A stretch of DNA of 64,000 bases. Origin: an uncultured Alphaproteobacteria bacterium (GTDB lineage: Bacteria; Pseudomonadota; Alphaproteobacteria; Micavibrionales; Micavibrionaceae). Below the pieces are notes generated by a model. It made no database searches. It was not told the DNA's origin and saw nothing but the letters and a program-made list of their open reading frames with translations. Shown one piece after another: positions 63,303 to 64,000 of this stretch. Position 1 is the stretch's first letter. Each line of letters begins with the position of its first letter. The stretch spans positions 62,001 to 126,000 of the forward strand of contig CAADGI010000008.1 of NCBI GenBank assembly GCA_900696495.1. The letters run 5' to 3'. Made by a program: the position numbers and the translations under genes.

Positions 63303-64000
63303 ATGGAATTTATCGCCGTATTCGCCCCGCTTATCGGCTTCATTATCACCGGCATCTTCGGAACGAAGATGGGCAAGTGGCCGTCGATCGTCATCACCTG
63401 CGGCGCGATGTTCGCCGCCGCCGCTGCGTCGATTTACCTGTTTTATGCCGTCAACCTGCAGCACGCGCCTTATACGACCGTTCTCGCCAACTGGCTGACA
63501 TCGGGCGAATTGTCGGTGAACTGGGCGCTGCGCATCGACCAGCTGACAGTTGTGATGATGTGCGTCATCAATATCGTTTCGACCTGTGTGCATGTTTATT
63601 CCGTCGGCTATATGAGCCATGACGATCACCAGATCCGTTTCATGTCGTACCTGAACCTGTTTACGTTCGCGATGTTGATGCTGGTGACGGCTGACAATCT
63701 GCTGCAGCTTTTCTTCGGCTGGGAGGGCGTGGGCCTCGCGTCGTATCTTCTGATCGGATTCTGGCATCACAAGCACTCCGCGAACGCGGCGGCGCAGAAG
63801 GCGTTCGTCGTTAACCGCGTCGGCGACCTGACGCTGGCGCTTGGAATGATGGGATGCTTTGCGGTGTTCGGCTCGATCAATTTCGACGTGATTTTCGCCG
63901 AGGCAAGCAAATACGCGGATACGGATTTCGTTCTGTTCGGCCAGCATCTGCATGCGATGACGGCGATCTGCTTACTGCTGTTCATCGGCTCGATGGGTAA
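63303..64000 (+). CDS. nuoL: NADH-quinone oxidoreductase subunit L (5' part, cut by the window)
   Basis: The frame opens at ATG 63303 and runs off the window end. The first about 232 residues read MEFIAVFAPLIGFIITGIFG, then INIVSTCVHVYSVGYMSHDD, FGWEGVGLASYLLIGFW (a proton-antiporter motif with the key Glu) and KAFVVNRVGDL with the conserved Lys. It is an antiporter-like subunit of complex I. nuoM and nuoN would be expected beyond the edge. Confidence 0.95.
   Translation, partial: MEFIAVFAPLIGFIITGIFGTKMGKWPSIVITCGAMFAAAAASIYLFYAVNLQHAPYTTVLANWLTSGELSVNWALRIDQLTVVMMCVINIVSTCVHVYSVGYMSHDDHQIRFMSYLNLFTFAMLMLVTADNLLQLFFGWEGVGLASYLLIGFWHHKHSANAAAQKAFVVNRVGDLTLALGMMGCFAVFGSINFDVIFAEASKYADTDFVLFGQHLHAMTAICLLLFIGSMG

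Overview
The window is a chromosome segment from an alphaproteobacterium of moderately high GC. The evidence is gene content and order: the chaperone/DUF177/rpmF/plsX/fabH/ihfA/merR run, hom-glpX-recJ, tig-clpP-lon-hup, a class I PHA synthase, alanine dehydrogenase, and a complex I (nuo) cluster with a long NuoE. The layout suggests a Rhodospirillales or Micavibrio-like lineage, but I cannot fix the genus from sequence alone. No phage, insertion sequence, plasmid gene or CRISPR array was found, and no gap between genes exceeds about 240 bases.

Region by region. 1-5.7 kb: bamE (minus) diverges from a cytochrome bc1 assembly chaperone, yceD, rpmF, plsX and fabH; a small secreted barrel-like protein is lodged before ihfA and a MerR regulator. 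5.7-10.8 kb is more accessory: tRNA-Pro with a duplicated 3' tail, a LapG-like peptidase domain, a highly divergent aldehyde dehydrogenase homologue, cutA, and a minus-strand operon of four related small exported proteins of unknown function. 10.9-24.2 kb: rplM-rpsI, phaC, an OmpA-type lipoprotein, hom, glpX, recJ, a PLP enzyme facing a 2OG-Fe oxygenase, a Zur module with its operator, hisI and a DEAD-box helicase. 24.3-33.3 kb: lptD, two unknown envelope proteins, parE, a secreted unknown and glnA. 33.3-44.5 kb: tRNA-His and tRNA-Leu, tig-clpP-lon-hupB (clpX is not at this locus), tRNA-Val with a second tail duplication, a GNAT enzyme, ispG-gabD, a YgjV-like membrane protein, ald and tRNA-Asp. 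44.65-64 kb: respiratory complex I in the order nuoA-B-C-D-E, SSS-family transporter, nuoF, then an inverse autotransporter and minus-strand purQ-purL, then nuoG, a small membrane gene, a MazG-like pyrophosphohydrolase, nuoH, another membrane gene, nuoI-J-K and a truncated nuoL.

How the genes work together: most encode core physiology (lipid and LPS assembly, respiration, translation, proteolysis, nitrogen and carbon metabolism). Complex I dominates the right end, and the 5' bc1 chaperone serves the next respiratory complex.

The most unusual observation is a pair of 73-nt elements, one directly behind the CCA of tRNA-Pro and one behind tRNA-Val. Each ends in a strong hairpin plus GGG and is followed by a duplicate of the 3' end of its own tRNA. 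The two hairpins differ but remain paired, which suggests a tRNA-tail-targeting mini-element. Other leads are the four-paralogue exported operon with a palindrome between its promoter and that of rplM, a Zur box inside a divergent promoter pair next to a Cys/His-rich membrane protein, the beta-helix plus LamG passenger on an inverse autotransporter, and modular intergenic palindromes shared between loci.
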